A stretch of DNA of 64,000 bases, taken from NCBI RefSeq assembly GCF_905372525.1, contig NZ_CAJPPN010000002.1, positions 1 to 64,000 of the forward strand. Direction: 5' to 3'. Source of the DNA: an uncultured Porphyromonas sp. Lineage in GTDB: Bacteria; Bacteroidota; Bacteroidia; Bacteroidales; Porphyromonadaceae. The translations under genes and the position numbers were made by a program. Under the pieces are notes generated by a model that was not told the DNA's origin, ran no database searches, and saw only the letters and a program-made list of their open reading frames with translations. Numbering within the stretch: position 1 is the stretch's first letter; every line of letters begins with the position of its first letter. Positions 8,341 through 17,371 of the stretch are shown in pieces.

Positions 8341-9303
8341 ATGCCCCCTCGCCTTACGATTGTCTCCCCGTGTTACAATGAGGAGGCAACGCTCTCCCAC
8401 TCTGCTGGCGCACTCTCTGCCTTCCTTGAGCGTATGATTAGCCTTGGGAAGGTTACCCCTGAGAGTCGTATCCTTTTCATCAATGATGGGAGTCAAGACC
8501 AGACATGGCCTATCATCAAGGAGCTACATCGTACCTGCCCCTATGTAGACGGGCTTAGCCTTGCAGGTAATGTAGGTAGCGAGCTAGCAATCATGGCAGG
8601 AATGATGCAGGCTCGTGAGTACTCAGATGCAGTAGTCACCATCGACTCCGACCTACAAGACGATTTGGATGCCGTAGAGGAGATGCTGGACAGGCTTGCC
8701 GAAGGCTACGATATAGTCTATGGAGTGAAGGTATCTCGTGCGGCAGATCCCTTCCTCAAGCGGACGACGGCACAAGCTTTCTATCGTCTACAGCAGGCAA
8801 TGGGCATACGTATGATCTACAATCACACGAACTTTCGCCTTATGAGCCGTCGAGCCCTCGATGCTCTCGCCCTATACCCTGAGCGAAACCTCTATCTCAG
8901 GGGAATTATTCCTCAACTTGGCTTCCCCTCCACTACTGTGGATGACGTAATACGAGAGCGAGAGGCAGGTACCTCGAAGTACAACTATCGTAAGCTCCTC
9001 TTACTAGCCGTAGATGGGATTACGTCCTTCACTACACGCCCTATTAGTTGGATCATCGGTATGGGCTTAGCCTTCCTCCTCATCAGCATATGTATGGCGG
9101 TGTATGTCGTGGTCTCCTATGTAGAGCATCTCTCTGTGCCAGGCTGGGCTTCGCTAATGCTCTCCCTATGGTTCATCGGGAGTATCCTACTTTTATCCAT
9201 CGGGGTCATAGGGCAGTATATCGGCAAGATCTATATAGAGATCAAGCAACGTCCCCGCTATCATATCGCACAGTTCCTCAAGCACAATGACGATGATCGA
9301 TAA
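8341..9303 (+). CDS. Family 2 glycosyltransferase, polyprenyl-phosphate type (GtrB/ArnC/DPM1-like)
   Basis: It is predicted to transfer a sugar from a nucleotide donor to polyprenyl phosphate at the cytoplasmic membrane. The GT-A domain starts with LTIVSPCYNEE and contains INDGSQDQTW and the metal-binding DSDLQDD. Two C-terminal membrane helices (about 235-260 and 270-293) are typical of GtrB/ArnC-like enzymes. Its 320 residues fit that family. The usual N-F-G-K segment reads NVGSELAIMAG, a mild variation. The next gene overlaps its 3' end by 17 bases, implying translational coupling. Confidence 0.92.
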   Translation: MPPRLTIVSPCYNEEATLSHSAGALSAFLERMISLGKVTPESRILFINDGSQDQTWPIIKELHRTCPYVDGLSLAGNVGSELAIMAGMMQAREYSDAVVTIDSDLQDDLDAVEEMLDRLAEGYDIVYGVKVSRAADPFLKRTTAQAFYRLQQAMGIRMIYNHTNFRLMSRRALDALALYPERNLYLRGIIPQLGFPSTTVDDVIREREAGTSKYNYRKLLLLAVDGITSFTTRPISWIIGMGLAFLLISICMAVYVVVSYVEHLSVPGWASLMLSLWFIGSILLLSIGVIGQYIGKIYIEIKQRPRYHIAQFLKHNDDDR

Positions 9304-10513
9304 GCTCGTTATCCTATGGAATAAGGTCTACACCTTCCTCCGACGACCTTTCTTTTCTGACCCTCGCACGTTACTTGGTCTTTGGACTCTGCTTCCTATC
9401 CTAGCGGGCTTAACCAAGATAGTAGCACATAGGCATAATAACTTCTTGATCTTTCGTGGTGTCTTTTGGCACACCATTCAGCAGGTCTCACTCTACAACC
9501 CTTACCCCAACGAGTACAATGACCATAACTATTATGGGCCATTCTTTAGCCTCGTAATCGCTCCCTTTGCGCTGGTACCTGATGCCATCGGCTTGCTCCT
9601 ATGGCTTGTCGCTCTCTCACTGGTGATGTACTATGCTGTACGCCGATTACCCTTGGAGCAAGGAAAGCAAATATTCCTCTATTGGTTCTGTGCTCACGAG
9701 CTCTTGACGGCTCTACAAATGCAGCAGTTTAACATAGCTATCGCTGCGATCATTATCGGTGCCTTTGCTGCTATCGAACGCAAACAAGAGGTATTGGCTG
9801 CCTTCCTCATCATTCTAGGGACTTTCGTCAAGCTCTACGGCATTGTAGGACTAGCATTCTTCTTCTTTGTCAAGCGAAAGCCCCGCTTCATATTAGCTCT
9901 TATTGGGTGGTCGGTCGTGTGCTTTGTTGCCCCGATGCTTCTAAGCAGTCCCGACTATGTACTTGGGCAATACGTCGAATGGTTCACAAGGCTAGCAGCT
10001 AAGAACGGAGAGAACCACTTCTCGCTCATGCAAAACATATCCCTCCTCGGGATGATACGCAAGGGGACGGGCTGTGCGACCTACTCTGATCTAGCAGTGA
10101 TTTTGCCAGGGCTGGCGGTCTTTGCCCTTCCTTACCTGCGCATCAGCCAGTACAAGCACCTAGCCTTCCGCTATGCGATCCTTAGTTCGACGCTACTTTT
10201 CACTGTGCTCTTTAGTACGGGGAGCGAATCCAGCACATATATTATAGCCCTTGCTGGGGTTGCTTTGTGGTATATGACCTCTCCTTGGAAGCGCAATGGA
10301 TGGGATATAGCACTTCTTGTCTTTACGTTCATTCTCTCAAGTCTTTCACCCTCGGATTTATTCCCAAGGTCTCTCCGAGAGAGCTACGTAATCCCCTATG
10401 CGCTAAAGGCTCTACCCCCGACCCTCGTTTGGCTACGGCTCTCGTGGGAGCTCCTCACGAAGGATTATAGCGACAGGAAGGAACAAGCATCCCTAACTCC
10501 AGCACAAGGCTAG
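9287..10513 (+). CDS. Multi-pass membrane glycosyltransferase-like protein (GT87/DUF2029-like)
   Basis: A 408-residue hydrophobic protein with about nine to ten membrane helices. The long N-terminal outward loop carries NPYPNEYNDHNYYGPFFSL, typical of GT-C enzymes of the GT87/DUF2029 group, which use polyprenyl-phosphate sugars as donors. It overlaps the upstream GT2 gene that would make such a donor. The acceptor (LPS, capsule or glycoprotein) cannot be told from sequence. A second in-frame ATG six bases downstream is an equally possible start. A hairpin terminator follows. Confidence 0.75.
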   Translation: MTMIDKLVILWNKVYTFLRRPFFSDPRTLLGLWTLLPILAGLTKIVAHRHNNFLIFRGVFWHTIQQVSLYNPYPNEYNDHNYYGPFFSLVIAPFALVPDAIGLLLWLVALSLVMYYAVRRLPLEQGKQIFLYWFCAHELLTALQMQQFNIAIAAIIIGAFAAIERKQEVLAAFLIILGTFVKLYGIVGLAFFFFVKRKPRFILALIGWSVVCFVAPMLLSSPDYVLGQYVEWFTRLAAKNGENHFSLMQNISLLGMIRKGTGCATYSDLAVILPGLAVFALPYLRISQYKHLAFRYAILSSTLLFTVLFSTGSESSTYIIALAGVALWYMTSPWKRNGWDIALLVFTFILSSLSPSDLFPRSLRESYVIPYALKALPPTLVWLRLSWELLTKDYSDRKEQASLTPAQG

Positions 10514-10544
10514 CGAGCAAGCCCTCCCCACCCCAGCTAGGTCT

Positions 10545-10578
10545 ACCCCAGGCATCACCCTCGTAGGATGCCTGGGGT
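10545..10578 (+). terminator. Hairpin terminator after glycan operon
   Basis: A perfect 12-bp stem (ACCCCAGGCATC and its complement) with a 10-base loop, 31 bases after the stop codon. Confidence 0.75.
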
Positions 10579-10744
10579 AAATCGCTTTATACCTCAGCCG
10601 AAGGGATAGGGTGCTCTATGCCCCATCCTTCATATCCACTCCACAGAATGGTAGCGACGCACTATATAGGGCTATGGGGAGACCTTCGATGAAGGGGATC
10701 GTAGACCTATCAACGAGACGTAAGGGCAGGGCTCCCCATGAGGC

Positions 10745-11030
10745 TACTAGAGGTCAAAAAGCCTGCGGTCGAAGGGCATACACACGAGGTAGCAGTATAC
10801 ATACCCAGGTGTAGACGGATCGAGCATCGCCCTACTACCTAGGAGGGAAAAGTGTACACGTGAGTACACTAAGGTATACACACGTGTATACTACTATGTA
10901 TCCACGTGTACACTACCTAGCTCTAAGTATCCTCGATAGAGCTCTCTCCTTTGGCACATTTCTCGGGGCGAACAGTTCGTCGCTCCAGAGAGTAGAGTTA
11001 AGCCTTCCCCGAGTATAAAATGACACACCC
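10745..11030 (+). repeat. Dispersed intergenic element, copy B
   Basis: The element holds three contiguous 22-bp units (10852-10873, 10874-10895, 10896-10917). The stem GCTCTA...TAGAGC with an 11-base loop (about 10920-10942) follows. The left flank (about 10747-10780) matches copy D, and CTACCTAGGAGGGAAAA just before the units is shared with C and D. The rest of the 647-base gap holds the terminator at 10545, nothing recognisable at 10579-10744, and the -7 box for the peptidase gene. Confidence 0.75.
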
Positions 11031-11125
11031 AATAGTGTCAGAGAGTGGAGGAGACTAAAAGGGGGCATACGTCTCCCTCCCCATTCACGAGAGGACTATT
11101 CCTAGGGATACTGCACCGCTTTTAG

Positions 11126-11133
11126 TATCTTTG
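11126..11133 (+). promoter_or_regulatory. Putative -7 box for DPP IV (TATCTTTG)
   Basis: A perfect TAnnTTTG match 27 bases before the ATG. No clear -33 element is seen. Confidence 0.5.
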
Positions 11134-11160
11134 TGAAGTACAAATTACACTATAGCAATT

Positions 11161-13335
11161 ATGCGCAAATTACTCTCTCTCTCACTTCTGGCCCTTAGTC
11201 TTGGGGTAGGAAGTCTCTCTGCTCAGAATGGCTCCCGTATCATGACGATCGAGGAGATCAATGCTGGCATATTCTCTGCTCGCCCTGCAGGACGAGGTAT
11301 GCGCTCCATGAGTGATGGTCTGCACTACACAATGATGGATGCGGGACATAGGGCGATCCTCCGGTATAGCTTTGCCACGGGGAAGCTCATCGACACCTTG
11401 TTCAGCGTAGATAGGGCTAGGGACTGTGAGTTCAAGCACTTCGACGACTACCTCCTCGAGCCAAAGGGGCATCACATCCTCCTGATCACCAACCGAGAGT
11501 CCATCTATCGTCGCTCGTGGAAAGGCAACGCTTACCACTACGACGTACGACGCAATCGTATCGAACCGCTCAGTCAGGAGCCGGGCAAGGTAATGATACC
11601 GACCTTCAGCCCAGATGGCAAGATGGTTGCCTTCGTACGTGAGGGGAACATCTTCATCAAGAAGTTTGAGTTTGATACCGAGGTACAGGTAACAAATGAT
11701 GCCACACGTAACAAGGTCATGAACGGTATCACCGACTGGGTCTACGAGGAAGAGCTGGAGACGACCCGGCTAATGAGCTGGAGCGAAGATAGTGGCTACT
11801 TAGCCTTCGTCCGTACCGACGAAAGTGAGGTAAGCGAGTATAGTATGCCCATGTACGGAGAGGGGCAGTATCCCACCTCCTACACCTACAAGTATCCCAA
11901 GGCGGGTACCCCCAACTCCAAGGTATCCCTACATATCTACAACGTGACAGATCGATCACGCAAGGAGGTCTCCTTCCGTGATGGTGCCCCCTACTACATC
12001 CCCCGCATTACCTTCGTCGGGAGAGAGGGGCAGCTAGCGGTCTTCACCCTCAACCGCCAACAGAACCACCTACGCCTCTTCTACGTACAGGACAAGACCC
12101 TCCTGCCCAAACTCATCCTCGAGGACAAGAGCAAGACCTACGTAGATAGCCACAACATCACTTGGTGTCGCTTCATTCCCACAGGCTTCGTCTATCCCAG
12201 CGAGCGAGACGGCTACAGACACCTCTACCACTACTCCGACAAGGGAACACTCCTAAGGCAGGTAACGACTGGAAAGTATGATGTGACCAACTTCTACGGG
12301 GCAGACGCTTCGGGCAACCTCTATTACCAGGCTGCCGACGAATCTCCTATGACACGTAGCATCTATCGTGTCGATACGAAGGGGAAGCGCACTGCTCTAC
12401 ATCCAGATAAAGGCTCGAACCAAGCTATATTTAGTGATAGCTTCGCTTACTACATCAGCATCTTCAACAGCTCTACCACCCCCACCCGTACAGCTGTCTA
12501 TGCTACCGGTAGCCTAAAGCCCCTACGAGTCCTAGAGGACAACCAAGCCCTCCAGACCAAGCTCTCTCAGTACAAGGTCTCTCCGAAGGAATTCATCACG
12601 CTGACCAATGCAGAGGGGCAAGAGATGAATGCCTGGATCGTCAAGCCCCACAGCTTTAACCCATCGACCAAGTACCCTGTCCTCATGGTTCAGTACAGCG
12701 GTCCCGACTCTCAGCAGGTACTAGATCAGTATGGATATGGATGGGAGCAGGTACTGGCTAGCCAAGGCTTCGTCGTCGTATGTGTAGACGGGCGAGGCAC
12801 TGGAGCCCGAGGAGAGGAATGGCGTAAGTGTACCTACCTACGCCTCGGGGTCAAGGAGAGCGCAGACCAGATAGCTGCAGCCAAGGCTCTGGGACGTCTC
12901 TCCTACGTTGATCCTAGCCGTATAGCTATATGGGGCTGGAGCTTCGGTGGATATAATACCCTTATGAGCCTTTGCCATGGGCAGGGCACCTTCAAGGTGG
13001 GCATAGCAGTAGCTCCAGTGACCGACTGGCGATTCTACGACACGATCTACACGGAGCGGTTCATGCGCACCCCGCAGGAGAACCCCGAGAGGTACAAAGC
13101 CTCCTCCGTACTCGAGGCAGCAGGGAACCTTCAGGGGAAGCTCTTGTTAATTCATGGGAGCGCAGATGACAATGTCCATGTACAGAACTCGATGGACCTA
13201 GCTGAGCTCCTTGTCCAGCGGGACATCCCCTTTGACATGGCCGTCTACACAGACAAGAACCATAGCATATACGGAGGGAAGACTCGAGACCACCTCTACA
13301 AGAAGATGATCTCCTACCTCCGCGCACATCTCTAA
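11161..13335 (+). CDS. Dipeptidyl peptidase IV (S9B family)
   Basis: It is predicted to release X-Pro or X-Ala dipeptides from peptide N-termini, part of the peptide-feeding metabolism of Porphyromonas. The signal peptide is MRKLLSLSLLALSLGVGSLSA, followed by a beta-propeller domain (about 60-490) with the conserved DWVYEEEL loop that binds the substrate amino terminus. The C-terminal alpha/beta hydrolase domain has the nucleophile motif GWSFGGY (Ser about 594), the Asp-containing HGSADDNVH and the His-containing DKNHSIYGG. Its 724 residues match P. gingivalis DPPIV-type enzymes. It should be periplasmic or on the outer membrane. Confidence 0.96.
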   Translation: MRKLLSLSLLALSLGVGSLSAQNGSRIMTIEEINAGIFSARPAGRGMRSMSDGLHYTMMDAGHRAILRYSFATGKLIDTLFSVDRARDCEFKHFDDYLLEPKGHHILLITNRESIYRRSWKGNAYHYDVRRNRIEPLSQEPGKVMIPTFSPDGKMVAFVREGNIFIKKFEFDTEVQVTNDATRNKVMNGITDWVYEEELETTRLMSWSEDSGYLAFVRTDESEVSEYSMPMYGEGQYPTSYTYKYPKAGTPNSKVSLHIYNVTDRSRKEVSFRDGAPYYIPRITFVGREGQLAVFTLNRQQNHLRLFYVQDKTLLPKLILEDKSKTYVDSHNITWCRFIPTGFVYPSERDGYRHLYHYSDKGTLLRQVTTGKYDVTNFYGADASGNLYYQAADESPMTRSIYRVDTKGKRTALHPDKGSNQAIFSDSFAYYISIFNSSTTPTRTAVYATGSLKPLRVLEDNQALQTKLSQYKVSPKEFITLTNAEGQEMNAWIVKPHSFNPSTKYPVLMVQYSGPDSQQVLDQYGYGWEQVLASQGFVVVCVDGRGTGARGEEWRKCTYLRLGVKESADQIAAAKALGRLSYVDPSRIAIWGWSFGGYNTLMSLCHGQGTFKVGIAVAPVTDWRFYDTIYTERFMRTPQENPERYKASSVLEAAGNLQGKLLLIHGSADDNVHVQNSMDLAELLVQRDIPFDMAVYTDKNHSIYGGKTRDHLYKKMISYLRAHL

Positions 13336-13339
13336 CCGC

Positions 13340-13367
13340 AGAGCTTCTCCACTCATGGAGAGGCTCT
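13340..13367 (+). terminator. Hairpin terminator after DPP IV
   Basis: A 12-bp stem (one G-T pair) with a 4-base loop lies five bases after the DPP IV stop. The ATG at 13355 that could start a longer lipA sits inside this hairpin, which argues for the later lipA start. Confidence 0.6.
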
Positions 13368-13396
13368 CTACCCTACTCTCTAGGGACTTTATACTT

Positions 13397-14287
13397 ATGA
13401 CGCAAGACGAACAGCGAGCAATCCCAAAGCGTACAGTGGTGCGCGTACGTAAGCCTGAGTGGCTCAAGATACGCCTGGGTGATAACTCTACCTTCACCGA
13501 TACTAAGCAGACCATCGAAGGTCATGGACTCAACACGATCTGCCATAGTGGTCGGTGCCCCAACCAAGGCGAATGCTGGAGCGCTGGGACTGCAACCTTC
13601 ATGATCGGGGGGGCAGTCTGCACACGTGCCTGCCGCTTCTGCAATACCCTCTCTAGCAAAAATCCAGCCCCCCTTGACCCGCTTGAACCGATGAAGGTGG
13701 CACAGAGCATCAAGAAGATGAACCTCAAGCATGCTGTCATCACTAGCGTGGACCGTGACGATCTCGCAGACTATGGTGCTGGGCACTGGGTACGTACCAT
13801 AGAGGCTATCCGCCGTACGACTCCAGAGGTGACGATAGAGGTGCTCATCCCAGACTTCAACGGTAGGCTCGACTACGTGGATCAGATCATCGCCTGCAAG
13901 CCCCGTATCATATCTCACAACCTAGAGACTATCCGACGCCTCACCCCCGAGGTGCGCCATGTAGCTACCTACGATCAGAGCCTCTCTGTCCTAGGGCGTA
14001 TCGCAGAGAGTGGGATACCGGCCAAGACCGGTATCATGCTTGGTCTCGGTGAGACTGAGGATGAGGTACTGGAGCTCATCGATGATGCCCATGCCGTAGG
14101 GGTATCCATCATGACTATAGGGCAGTATCTACAGCCTACGAGGCGTCACCTGCCGGTCGTAGAGTATATCCGTCCTCAGCAATTCGCCCGCCTGCGTACC
14201 CTTGGGCTAGAGAAGGGTCTTCGCCACATAGAGAGTGGCCCCCTCGTCCGCTCCTCCTACCACGCAGAGCGTCACGTCCTAGACTAG
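13397..14287 (+). CDS. lipA: Lipoyl synthase (radical SAM)
   Basis: It inserts two sulfurs into the octanoyl group on lipoyl domains, completing the cofactor of 2-oxoacid dehydrogenases. Both iron-sulfur signatures are present: CHSGRCPNQGEC (auxiliary cluster, CX4CX5C) and CTRACRFC (radical SAM, CX3CX2C). The C-terminal ESGPLVRSSYHAE segment is conserved. An in-frame ATG at 13355 would add 14 residues but falls in the DPP IV terminator hairpin, so 13397 (MTQDEQRA, 296 residues) is preferred. The target E2 protein and the E3 and E1 enzymes are encoded just downstream. Confidence 0.95.
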   Translation: MTQDEQRAIPKRTVVRVRKPEWLKIRLGDNSTFTDTKQTIEGHGLNTICHSGRCPNQGECWSAGTATFMIGGAVCTRACRFCNTLSSKNPAPLDPLEPMKVAQSIKKMNLKHAVITSVDRDDLADYGAGHWVRTIEAIRRTTPEVTIEVLIPDFNGRLDYVDQIIACKPRIISHNLETIRRLTPEVRHVATYDQSLSVLGRIAESGIPAKTGIMLGLGETEDEVLELIDDAHAVGVSIMTIGQYLQPTRRHLPVVEYIRPQQFARLRTLGLEKGLRHIESGPLVRSSYHAERHVLD

Positions 14288-14349
14288 AGCCCAAGCGAGG
14301 AGAATCCGTATCACCTCCTACTACCCGCGACTTAGGAAGGAAATCACAG

Positions 14350-14403
14350 GAGAGCCCAGAGACTGTATGTACCTAACAGTGTGCAGACAGTCTCTGGGCT
14401 CTC
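14350..14403 (+). terminator. Long hairpin after lipA
   Basis: A perfect 17-bp stem (14350-14366 with 14387-14403) and a 20-base loop, 62 bases after the lipA stop. The right arm is duplicated at 14479-14495, so an alternative, much longer-loop hairpin is possible. Confidence 0.55.
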
Positions 14404-14550
14404 CATTTCTACCTATGGCTCACCTATGTACTTGCCCGATTATCCCCCTTGAGCGAAGTATGTACCAACAGTGTGCATACAGTCTCTGGGCTCTCCATTT
14501 CTATCTAAGGCTCACCTATGTGCTTGCCCAATTATCCCCCTTGAGCGAAG
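14366..14550 (+). repeat. Tandem duplication of about 92 bp
   Basis: Two adjacent copies (about 14366-14458 and 14459-14550) are nearly identical, offset by 92-93 bases with one single-base indel and a few substitutions. Each begins TATGTACC, contains one copy of the hairpin right arm and ends in CCCCCTTGAGCGAAG. A small open frame runs through it but shows no protein features. This fills most of the lipA-lpdA gap. Confidence 0.85.
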
Positions 14551-14623
14551 AGAGCTGGGAGGAACAAATACCTAATTATATGGATTTTCTTCCTCCCCTA
14601 GGGTCTTTCCGGGGAAAATAGGC

Positions 14624-14631
14624 TATCTTTG
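14624..14631 (+). promoter_or_regulatory. Putative -7 box for lpdA operon (TATCTTTG)
   Basis: A perfect TAnnTTTG match 27 bases before lpdA, downstream of the tandem repeat. It would make lpdA the first gene of a separate transcript. Confidence 0.5.
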
Positions 14632-14658
14632 GCAAACTTTGTATAAGGAAATAGAAGT

Positions 14659-16023
14659 ATGGAAATAAGAAACTTCGACCTAGCGATCATCGGAGGGGGG
14701 CCAGCGGGGTACAATGCCGCAGCCAACGCCTCCGCCAACGGTCTACAGGTCGTACTCTTCGAGCACACCACCCTCGGAGGCGTCTGTCTCAACGAAGGGT
14801 GCATCCCCACAAAGACACTCCTACACACAGCGAACCTCTTCGATGAGATCCGCTCCTGCTCAGCCTATGGCATCTACATCGACGGCACAGTCTCAGCCCG
14901 CTACGAGGAAATAGCGAAGCGCAAGGACAAGGTCGTACAGACCCTCACCGCAGGCGTTGCTTACAAGCTCAAGAGTGCAGGCGTACATATCGTACCGGCC
15001 TCCGCACACCTCGATGGAGAGGAGGGAGAGCTGATACGTATCACAGCTGATGGGGAGACCTATCTAGCGAGCTTCGTCCTACTAGCGACTGGTAGTACGA
15101 CCGTCATACCTCCTATACCCGGGCTAGACCAAGTCTCTTACTGGACGAGTCGGGAGGCTCTATCCGCCACAGAGCTCCCCGAGGACATCACGATCATCGG
15201 GGGCGGAGTCATCGGTATGGAGTTTGCTGGGATTTACTCGTCCCTCGGAGTCCCCGTGCAGGTCGTAGAGATGGCTCCCGAGATCCTCGGAGCTATGGAC
15301 AAGGAGACCTCCGCTATGCTGCGTAAAGAGTATGTAGGGCGTGGGGTGAAGTTCCACCTAGGAGCAAAGGTCACCGCCGTCTCTAGCGAAGGTGTGACGA
15401 TCCAGGACAAGGAGGGGAAGAGCGAACTACTCCCTGCCTCGCAGATTCTCCTGAGCGTAGGGCGTCGCCCCCAGACAGAGGGACTTGGACTAGAGACTTT
15501 AGGCATCGATACCGATCGCTCTGCTGTAGTAGTAGACCGATACATGCGGACTTCGCACCCCAGAGTATATGCGGCGGGCGACATCACGGGCTTCTCCCTA
15601 CTAGCTCACACTGCGATCCGAGAGGGTGAGGTAGCCATCAACCATATCGTGGGTGGCGAGGATGACCCGATGCGCTACGAGGCTGTCCCCGGAGTCGTCT
15701 ACACGCACCCAGAGATAGCAGGTGTGGGAGCGACCGAAGAGCAGCTCCAAGCTGAGGGGAGGTACTATCGTACCCTCAAGCTCCCCATGGCCTATGCTGG
15801 ACGCTACGTCGTGGAGAACGAGAAGGCAGGAGGCCTCTGTAAGCTACTCGTCGATGAGAACAATGTCCTACTCGGGTGTCATATCCTGGGTAATCCCGCC
15901 TCTGAGCTTATCCTCATCGTAGGTATTGCCATCGCTGATGGCTCTACCGTAGAGGAATTCCGCAGACACATCTTCCCCCACCCTACAGTCGGAGAGATTA
16001 TCCACGAGGTCCTCTTCTCCTAG
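14659..16023 (+). CDS. lpdA: Dihydrolipoyl dehydrogenase (E3)
   Basis: It reoxidises dihydrolipoamide on E2 with NAD+, using FAD and a redox disulfide. FAD motif AIIGGGPAGYNAA is at the N-terminus, the active-site disulfide is in GGVCLNEGCIPTKTLL (about 40-55), the NAD motif is IIGGGVIGMEFAGIY (about 178-192), and the second FAD motif is VYAAGDITG. The C-terminal HPHPTVGEII holds the catalytic His. Its 454 residues fit the family. It lies directly upstream of E2 and E1. Confidence 0.96.
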   Translation: MEIRNFDLAIIGGGPAGYNAAANASANGLQVVLFEHTTLGGVCLNEGCIPTKTLLHTANLFDEIRSCSAYGIYIDGTVSARYEEIAKRKDKVVQTLTAGVAYKLKSAGVHIVPASAHLDGEEGELIRITADGETYLASFVLLATGSTTVIPPIPGLDQVSYWTSREALSATELPEDITIIGGGVIGMEFAGIYSSLGVPVQVVEMAPEILGAMDKETSAMLRKEYVGRGVKFHLGAKVTAVSSEGVTIQDKEGKSELLPASQILLSVGRRPQTEGLGLETLGIDTDRSAVVVDRYMRTSHPRVYAAGDITGFSLLAHTAIREGEVAINHIVGGEDDPMRYEAVPGVVYTHPEIAGVGATEEQLQAEGRYYRTLKLPMAYAGRYVVENEKAGGLCKLLVDENNVLLGCHILGNPASELILIVGIAIADGSTVEEFRRHIFPHPTVGEIIHEVLFS

Positions 16024-16063
16024 TGTGAGGATTGATAGCATAGATACACATTACAGATAGACA

Positions 16064-17371
16064 ATGGCAACATTCGATATTAAGATGCCCAAGATGGGCG
16101 AGAGTGTAACCGAGGGAACGATCACTGTGATCAACGTCAAGGTAGGTGACTTCGTCGAGGAGGACACAGAGCTCTTCGAGATCACCTCGGCAAAGACTGC
16201 AGCTACTATCCCCTCCCCCGTAGCAGGAAAGGTCGTCAAGATCAACTATGAAGAGGGGGATACCGTACCTATTGGTCTCCCCGTGATCGTAGTCGATACC
16301 GATGGAGAAGCCTCGGCAGAGCCCTCAGAAGGGCTGAGTCAGGAGCAGGCCAAGGAGGCAAGCACCGCCCCCAAGCCCACAGTCTCCCACCCGACTACCG
16401 AGGTACGTAGGGGCTCCGTAGAGCGGTGGTATTCCCCCGTAGTGCTTGAGCGAGCTAAGGCTGCCAAGGTGAGCCAAGAGGAGCTCGACAGCATCCAGGG
16501 AACTGGCTTCGGCGGACGAGTAAGTAAGGCTGATATTATCCGCTATATCGAGCAGAAGAAGGGTGCCCCCGCTCCTACCCCCCGTGCCGCACGCAGCACG
16601 ACGAGCGTAGCTCCCAGCCCCGCACGCCCACAGGTCACAGCTCCTACGATCCAAGTCGGGGCAGAGGATCGGGTGATCCCTATGGATCCTATCCGCAGGA
16701 TCATCGCCGACCGCATGACGCAGTCTGTACAGGTGGCGCCCCATGTCACGAGCTTCCTCAAGGTCGATATCACCGACCTCGTCCACTGGAGAGAGGCAGA
16801 GAAGGATGCCTTCAAGAAGCGCGAAGGCTTTGCCCTCACCTACATGACTCCCGTAATAGAGGCCGTCTCCCGTGCCCTCAAAGCATATCCTCGGATCAAT
16901 GCCTCCGTCGATGGCTACAATATCGTAGAGCGGAAGCACATCCACGTAGGGATGGCCGTGGCACTCCCTGACGGCAACCTCGTCGTACCCGTGGTACGTG
17001 ATGCCGATCGTCTCAGTAGGACTGGTCTGGCCGAGCAGATCGCACAGCTCGCGGATAAGGCTCGTCATAACAAACTCACCCCAGACGAAATGACGGGGAG
17101 TACCTTCACGATATCCAACTATGGCTCCTCGGGGACACTCTTCGGGACACCCATCATCAACCAACCCGAAGTGGCGATCCTCGGTATCGGTGCCATCGAG
17201 AAGGAACCCACCATCCTAGAGACCGAGGCTGGGGATGTAATCGCTGTACGACACAAGATCTACCTGTCCTTCTCCTATGACCATCGGATCATCGATGGGA
17301 TGCTGGCTGGAGCCTTCCTACAGCATATCGCACATTACCTAGAGGACTGGAAGACAAATAGAGGACTATGA
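16064..17371 (+). CDS. 2-oxoacid dehydrogenase dihydrolipoyl acyltransferase (E2)
   Basis: Core acyltransferase of a 2-oxoacid dehydrogenase complex. Domains in order: one lipoyl domain (1-77) with the lipoyl-Lys in EITSAKTAATIPSP, a linker, a peripheral subunit-binding domain (about 125-165, from YSPVVLERAKAAKV), a Pro/Ala-rich linker, and the catalytic domain (about 205-433) ending in SYDHRIIDGMLAG with the catalytic HxxxDG. Sequence resembles branched-chain-type E2 proteins, but the acyl substrate is not certain. The E1 start overlaps its stop by four bases (ATGA). Confidence 0.93.
   Translation: MATFDIKMPKMGESVTEGTITVINVKVGDFVEEDTELFEITSAKTAATIPSPVAGKVVKINYEEGDTVPIGLPVIVVDTDGEASAEPSEGLSQEQAKEASTAPKPTVSHPTTEVRRGSVERWYSPVVLERAKAAKVSQEELDSIQGTGFGGRVSKADIIRYIEQKKGAPAPTPRAARSTTSVAPSPARPQVTAPTIQVGAEDRVIPMDPIRRIIADRMTQSVQVAPHVTSFLKVDITDLVHWREAEKDAFKKREGFALTYMTPVIEAVSRALKAYPRINASVDGYNIVERKHIHVGMAVALPDGNLVVPVVRDADRLSRTGLAEQIAQLADKARHNKLTPDEMTGSTFTISNYGSSGTLFGTPIINQPEVAILGIGAIEKEPTILETEAGDVIAVRHKIYLSFSYDHRIIDGMLAGAFLQHIAHYLEDWKTNRGL

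Noticed and set aside
10611..10814. 67-residue open frame upstream of DPP IV
   Set aside because: It lies in the gap before and within repeat copy B, shows no family features and no promoter.
10852..10917. 22-bp units as a replication origin with iterons
   Set aside because: Four scattered copies, no dnaA or rep gene nearby and no DnaA boxes noticed; a dispersed repeat explains them better.
14367..14621. 84-residue open frame between lipA and lpdA
   Set aside because: It runs through the 92-bp tandem repeat and simply repeats its own sequence; no start context or protein features.
16325..17164. 279-residue open frame antisense to the E2 gene
   Set aside because: Opposite-strand shadow of a well-supported gene; composition follows the codon bias of E2.
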